A stretch of DNA of 64,000 nt from Pseudoselenomonas ruminantium. Its GTDB lineage: Bacteria; Bacillota; Negativicutes; Selenomonadales; Selenomonadaceae. Positions 60,882 to 64,000 of this stretch are shown here, one piece after another. A program made the position numbers and the translations under genes. A model generated the notes under the pieces. It ran no database searches. It saw only the letters and a list, made by a program, of their open reading frames with translations, and was not told the origin of the DNA. Numbering within the stretch: position 1 is the stretch's first letter; each line of letters opens with the position of its first letter. The stretch is taken from positions 159,328-223,327 of the forward strand of contig SVBX01000001.1 of assembly GCA_015058655.1 (NCBI GenBank). Reading direction: 5' to 3'.

Positions 60882-61245
60882 GATATAACTCGGAAGAAGA
60901 TGTCCCCCACCTCTGTAGGCAATGTCATTTAGTTAAGCCTTCCCCTTGAGGGGAAGGTGCCCCGTTAGGGGCGGATGAGGTGGAGCGTTCTCTCGTTAAT
61001 CTGCCTTATCTTGTTCATTTGCACCTCATCCGTCAGCCTTCGGCTGCCACCTTCCCCTCAAGGGGAAGGCTGTTGAGACAATGATGCTTAACTTAATGAC
61101 ATTGCCTCTGTAGGTGGGGGTGGCTAATATCATAACAGGCGGGAGCGCATATCTCCCGCCTCGTGCGACGCGAAGCTAGTCCCTGTGGGAAAAGGCCAAG
61201 AGGAAGCTTTGTCTATCGACAAAGCTGGAACAATGGCCTTATAAT
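60882..61245 (-). repeat. Structured multi-hairpin repeat, copy B (split by a MITE)
   Basis: Without the insertion this copy reads GATATAACTCGG...GATGTCCCCCACCTCTGTAG and GTGGGGG, then an AGGCGGGAG/CTCCCGCCT stem, then AGCTTTGTC-TATC-GACAAAGCT inside AAGGCCA/TGGCCTT. Relative to copy A the stems carry paired changes (TTTTGCC/GGCAAAA versus CTTTGTC/GACAAAG; CACTT/AAGTG versus CACCT/AGGTG). It contains a 24-base stretch between stems that copy A lacks. It lies directly before chrA, whose ribosome-binding site follows. Confidence 0.65.
60920..61104. mobile_element. 185-bp MITE with CAATGTCATT termini and 10-bp target duplication
   Basis: The left terminus CAATGTCATTTAGTTAAG and right terminus CTTAACTTAATGACATTG are inverted repeats with one mismatch in 18. 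CCTCTGTAGG lies on both sides (60910-60919 and 61105-61114), an exact 10-bp target duplication. Inside, two arms (CCTTCCCC-TTGA-GGGGAAGG and GGATGAGGTG / CACCTCATCC) make a large cruciform. No coding capacity. It sits in the loop of the first hairpin of repeat copy B. The transposase that moves it is not in the window; the duplication length would suit an IS4-type enzyme. Confidence 0.85.
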
Positions 61246-61274
61246 AGAGAAACACTATCCTAAGGAGGAATTTC

Positions 61275-61859
61275 ATGTCAGAAGAAGAACTTGCCCGGGT
61301 GCGGAAGGACACGCCCCATTTTTTCTGGGAACTTTTCAAATCCACCTTTCTCATCAGCGCCTTTACCGTAGGGGGCGGCTTTGTGATCATACCGCTGCTC
61401 CGCGCCAAATATGTAGACGAATACGGCTGGCTGGACGACAAGGAGACCCTCAATCTCGTTTCCATCGCCCAGTCCATGCCAGGAGTTGTGGCCTGCAACT
61501 CTGCCATCATGCTGGGCTACCGCATGGCGGGCCTTGCAGGCACCCTCACCACCCTTTTTGCCACCATTCTGCCGCCGCTCATCACCATTTCCATCATCTC
61601 CTGCTTCTATGATCTCTTCGCCCATAACGAATATGTGCGCTACGCCCTCAAGGGCATGCAGTGCGGCGCCACTGCCATCATCATCAATGTGGCCTATGAC
61701 CTCTTGAAGAAGCAGCTCAAAAAGAAACTGGCCCTGCCCCTGGCCATTATCGCAGGCACTTTTATCGCCAATTACTGCTTCGGCATAAACATCATGCTGC
61801 TGGTAGTGCTGGACGGCCTTATTGGCCTTGCCCTCATGCGTGACAGCAAGTACAACTAA
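61275..61859 (+). CDS. Chromate transporter half-protein, ChrA family (first gene)
   Basis: The 194-residue membrane protein has the CHR motifs FLISAFTVGGGFVIIPLLRAKYV and SIAQSMPGVVACNSAIMLGYRMAG, with five to six membrane helices. It is a half-size (short-chain) CHR protein, which works together with the second half encoded next to it. The pair should export chromate or a similar oxyanion. AAGGAGG precedes the ATG. No chrB-type regulator is seen; upstream lies repeat copy B. Confidence 0.93.
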   Translation: MSEEELARVRKDTPHFFWELFKSTFLISAFTVGGGFVIIPLLRAKYVDEYGWLDDKETLNLVSIAQSMPGVVACNSAIMLGYRMAGLAGTLTTLFATILPPLITISIISCFYDLFAHNEYVRYALKGMQCGATAIIINVAYDLLKKQLKKKLALPLAIIAGTFIANYCFGINIMLLVVLDGLIGLALMRDSKYN

Positions 61860-61869
61860 GGAGACCCCC

Positions 61870-62442
61870 ATGATATATTTACATCTTTATCTTGAATTTG
61901 TTAAAGTAGGCCTCTTCTGCGTAGGGGGCGGCTATGCCTCCATGCCCCTCATCCAGGCTGCCGTGGTGGAAGGCAATCACTGGCTCTCCCTCAGCGAGTT
62001 CGTGGACATCTTCACCATCTCCCAGATGACCCCCGGCCCCATCGGCATCAATGCCGCCACCTTCGCAGGCATGAAGGTGGCGGGACCAGGCGGCGCCATC
62101 CTCGCCACCCTTGGCTTCGTCACCCCCTCCCTCATACTCTGCATCATCGTGTCCAAGCTCTTTTTCAGATACGGTGATATCGGCCCCATACGCGGCCTCC
62201 TGAATGGCCTGCGCCCCGCCGTCATCGCCCTCATCTGCTCCGCGGGCCTGGGCTTCATCATTCTCTCCCTCTGGAACGAAGAAACCCTGCCCGCCAGTCC
62301 CCTCGAAAACCTCGACCCCATCGGCATCATCATGCTCATAGCCACCTTCATCGCCGTACGCCTGAAGGTCAGCGTCATCAAACTGCTGGCAGGCTCAGGG
62401 GTCTGCGGTCTCCTGCTGGGCATGATGGGAAAATTCTTCTAA
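61870..62442 (+). CDS. Chromate transporter half-protein, ChrA family (second gene)
   Basis: The 190-residue partner starts at ATG 61870 (AAGGAG upstream), 11 bases after the first half; the ORF-track start at 61822 overlaps the first gene and is rejected. Family motifs are LFCVGGGYASMPLIQAAVV and ISQMTPGPIGINAATFAGMKVAG. It has several membrane helices and a polar C-terminus. It forms the second half of the split transporter and is followed by a strong terminator. Confidence 0.93.
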   Translation: MIYLHLYLEFVKVGLFCVGGGYASMPLIQAAVVEGNHWLSLSEFVDIFTISQMTPGPIGINAATFAGMKVAGPGGAILATLGFVTPSLILCIIVSKLFFRYGDIGPIRGLLNGLRPAVIALICSAGLGFIILSLWNEETLPASPLENLDPIGIIMLIATFIAVRLKVSVIKLLAGSGVCGLLLGMMGKFF

Positions 62443-62461
62443 GGCCTCATTTCAAAAGGGC

Positions 62462-62508
62462 AGTCCGATTAAATCGACATTCCACTGTTGATTTAATCGG
62501 ACTTTTTT
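62462..62508 (+). terminator. Terminator after the chrA pair
   Basis: AGTCCGATTAAATC pairs with GATTTAATCGGACT over a 14-base loop and is followed by TTTTTGC. A weaker related copy (TTCGATTAAA ... TTTGATCGAA, 62517-62553) follows immediately, in front of the ATPase gene, and may serve as its operator or be a duplication remnant. Confidence 0.85.
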
Positions 62509-62565
62509 GCTATACTTCGATTAAACAAACAATCCACTGCTGATTTGATCGAATGGTAACAAAAT

Positions 62566-63822
62566 ATGTATATAAATCGTACTATTGAAGAAGCCATCAA
62601 GAAGATGGGCGAATCATTTCCCTGCATTGTCATATACGGTGCCAGACAGGTAGGTAAGTCCACCACCATCAATCACATCTTTGGCGAAAACTACGCCAAA
62701 GTTACCTTAGACGATGCAGAGGATCGCAACCTTGCCCTAAACAATCCCAAGCTGTTCCTCGAAACCTACGGCTGGCCCCTAGTCATTGATGAAATACAAA
62801 AAGCTCCTCTGCTGCTCGATGAGATAAAGAAGCGCATAGACGAACAGCGGCTAGCCTGGCTGAACAGCAACCAGACTCGACAGCTCATGTATATTCTCAG
62901 TGGCTCCAACCGCTTCGAACTCCAGCAAGGGGTATCTGATTCACTGGCCGGACGCTGCGGAATCCTGGAAATGACCTCCTTTTCCCAGGCAGAAAAGCAA
63001 AACTCCATCGGCAGCCTTTTCCAGCCGGAAATCCCCCCACTGCTCAAGCGTGAGAAACAACTGAAAATCCCCTATCGCTCCCGCAAGGAAATCTTTGCGG
63101 ACATCTTCCAAGGCGGTATGCCGGACATCTGCACCCAAGTATCCGAGCGAGAACTATACTTCAAGTCCTATGTCAATACCTACATCGAGAAAGACATCCG
63201 CAAAATAATCGCCGCCGACAATGAACTTACCTTCCGCAACTTCATTTCCCTCCTGGCCCTGCGCACCGCCCAAGAATTCCATCCCGGAGAGCTGGCCAAT
63301 GCCGTGGGCATCGACACCCGCACCTGCAAAAGATGGCTTTCCATACTTGAAACCTCTGGTATTATCTTTCTCTTGCAACCCTATATGGCCAAAATGTCCA
63401 AGCGCATCATCAAGGCTCCAAAGGTCTATTTCATGGATACGGGTCTCTGCGCCTATCTCTGTAAATGGCCCAATGCCGAAATGCTGGAAAGCTGCGCCAT
63501 GAGTGGTGCTTTCTTCGAAACCTATGTGGTAAGCGAAATCCTGAAAAACGCCCATGCCCACGGCCTTGACCCCAAGGCTTATCTTTTCTGCTACAGGGAT
63601 ATAGACCAGAAAGAGGTAGACCTTATCTATGTCCAGCAAGACAGTATCTATCCCATAGAAATAAAAAAAGGCCTGAACCCCAATAACCCCACCAAGAACT
63701 TTTCCGTCCTAAAAAAATATAACCAGCCCATAAAAACCGGACTGGTTATTGATACCTGCGATAAAATACGTCCTATCAACGAGGAAGCCTGGACATATCC
63801 TGTATATTTGCTTGGAATGTAA
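62566..63822 (+). CDS. AAA ATPase with DUF4143 domain
   Basis: The 418-residue protein has an AAA_14 ATPase N-terminus with Walker A IVIYGARQVGKSTTINHIFG and Walker B PLVIDEIQKAPLLLDEIK, and sensor region LMYILSGSNRFELQQGVSDSLAGR. The C-terminal DUF4143 part includes a winged-helix-like segment (LANAVGIDTRTCKRWLSILETSGIIFLLQPY), KVYFMDTGLCAYL and the nuclease-like end FCYRDIDQKEVDLIYVQQDSIYPIEIKKG (D-x-ExK pattern). The function of this abundant family is uncertain. The ribosome-binding site is weak. Confidence 0.9.
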   Translation: MYINRTIEEAIKKMGESFPCIVIYGARQVGKSTTINHIFGENYAKVTLDDAEDRNLALNNPKLFLETYGWPLVIDEIQKAPLLLDEIKKRIDEQRLAWLNSNQTRQLMYILSGSNRFELQQGVSDSLAGRCGILEMTSFSQAEKQNSIGSLFQPEIPPLLKREKQLKIPYRSRKEIFADIFQGGMPDICTQVSERELYFKSYVNTYIEKDIRKIIAADNELTFRNFISLLALRTAQEFHPGELANAVGIDTRTCKRWLSILETSGIIFLLQPYMAKMSKRIIKAPKVYFMDTGLCAYLCKWPNAEMLESCAMSGAFFETYVVSEILKNAHAHGLDPKAYLFCYRDIDQKEVDLIYVQQDSIYPIEIKKGLNPNNPTKNFSVLKKYNQPIKTGLVIDTCDKIRPINEEAWTYPVYLLGM

Positions 63823-63853
63823 ATCCTAACTTCAGCAATGGTGTATAATATTG

Positions 63854-63952
63854 GTATAACGAGTACAAGATGTCCCCCACTTCCATAAGTGGGGGCGGCA
63901 AACTACTAACAGGCGGCGAGTTAATATCTCCCGCCTCGTGCGACGCGAAGCT
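63854..63952 (-). repeat. Structured multi-hairpin repeat, copy C (truncated)
   Basis: GTATAACGAGTACAAGATGTC, then CCCCCACTT-CCAT-AAGTGGGGG, an ACTACTAACAGGCGGCGAG / CTCCCGCCT stem and CGTGCGACGCGAAGCT align with copies A and B. After this point the similarity to B ends and a different sequence (GTAGTGACTTTTGTCAAGCC) begins, running off the window with a CCCCAA/TTGGGG palindrome. It could be another insertion. Confidence 0.6.
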
Positions 63953-64000
63953 GTTATGTAGTGACTTTTGTCAAGCCCCAATTTTGGGGAATTTTCACCC

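Overview
The window reads as a chromosome segment of a Selenomonas-like anaerobe (Selenomonadaceae, Negativicutes). This is inferred from gene content and order: a flagellar gene, DUF4127 and DUF2225 proteins, Gram-negative-style lipoproteins and a Tat system, a Firmicutes-type glycogen operon with GlgD, folD-fhs, and split chrA. No 16S rRNA gene or database search was available, so genus placement is an inference. Most genes lie on the minus strand.

Layout. 1-3.4 kb: the start of flgB, then a three-gene DUF4127/hypothetical/DUF2225 group. 3.5-15.7 kb: a complete glycogen cluster transcribed glgC-glgD-glgP-glgB-glgA and ending in a fused GH13 amylase/GH77 4-alpha-glucanotransferase. Together these make ADP-glucose, polymerise and branch it, and degrade it again. 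16-22.3 kb: an SbmA/BacA-like ABC half-transporter, an amino-acid permease, a YigZ protein and an orphan amino-acid-binding lipoprotein. 22.4-26.9 kb: a beta-glucoside PTS operon (EIIB, EIIC, EIIA, 6-phospho-beta-glucosidase) diverging from a GntR regulator, with a strong promoter and visible operators. 26.9-34.2 kb: a signalling block (HD-GYP protein, chemoreceptor with a sugar-binding lipoprotein, OmpR-type two-component system, LysR regulator). 34.5-37.1 kb: an orphan DhaL, then gltX followed by three tandem tRNA-Glu(CTC) genes with their own promoter.

37.2-51.1 kb is an accessory region. It holds a nucleotidyltransferase with a broken partner gene, a VapC/Phd toxin-antitoxin pair, a truncated AAA-ATPase, a PHP phosphatase, an XRE/ImmA pair with two palindromic operators, a DUF4417/toxin-like/immunity-like trio and a type I restriction-modification system (hsdM-hsdS-hsdR). 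51.1-60.8 kb returns to housekeeping genes: a HAD phosphatase, a secreted SGNH hydrolase, fhs and folD (one-carbon metabolism), ubiD/ubiA prenylquinone genes, tatA/tatC, and a radical-SAM activase with a ferredoxin. 61.2-63.8 kb: split chromate transporter genes and a DUF4143 ATPase.

The most unusual material is non-coding. (1) A multi-hairpin element occurs three times (50.9, 60.9 and 63.9 kb). Its stems differ between copies by paired substitutions, and it looks like a tnpB-less transposon end or omega-RNA-like structured RNA. (2) One copy is split by a 185-bp MITE with 17/18 matching termini and a 10-bp target duplication. Arms of the same MITE family recur at 19.1, 37.6 and 56.2 kb, where they end or break genes. 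(3) A second, unrelated 166-bp MITE lies at 56.0 kb. (4) The glgD-glgP spacer contains three strong hairpins.
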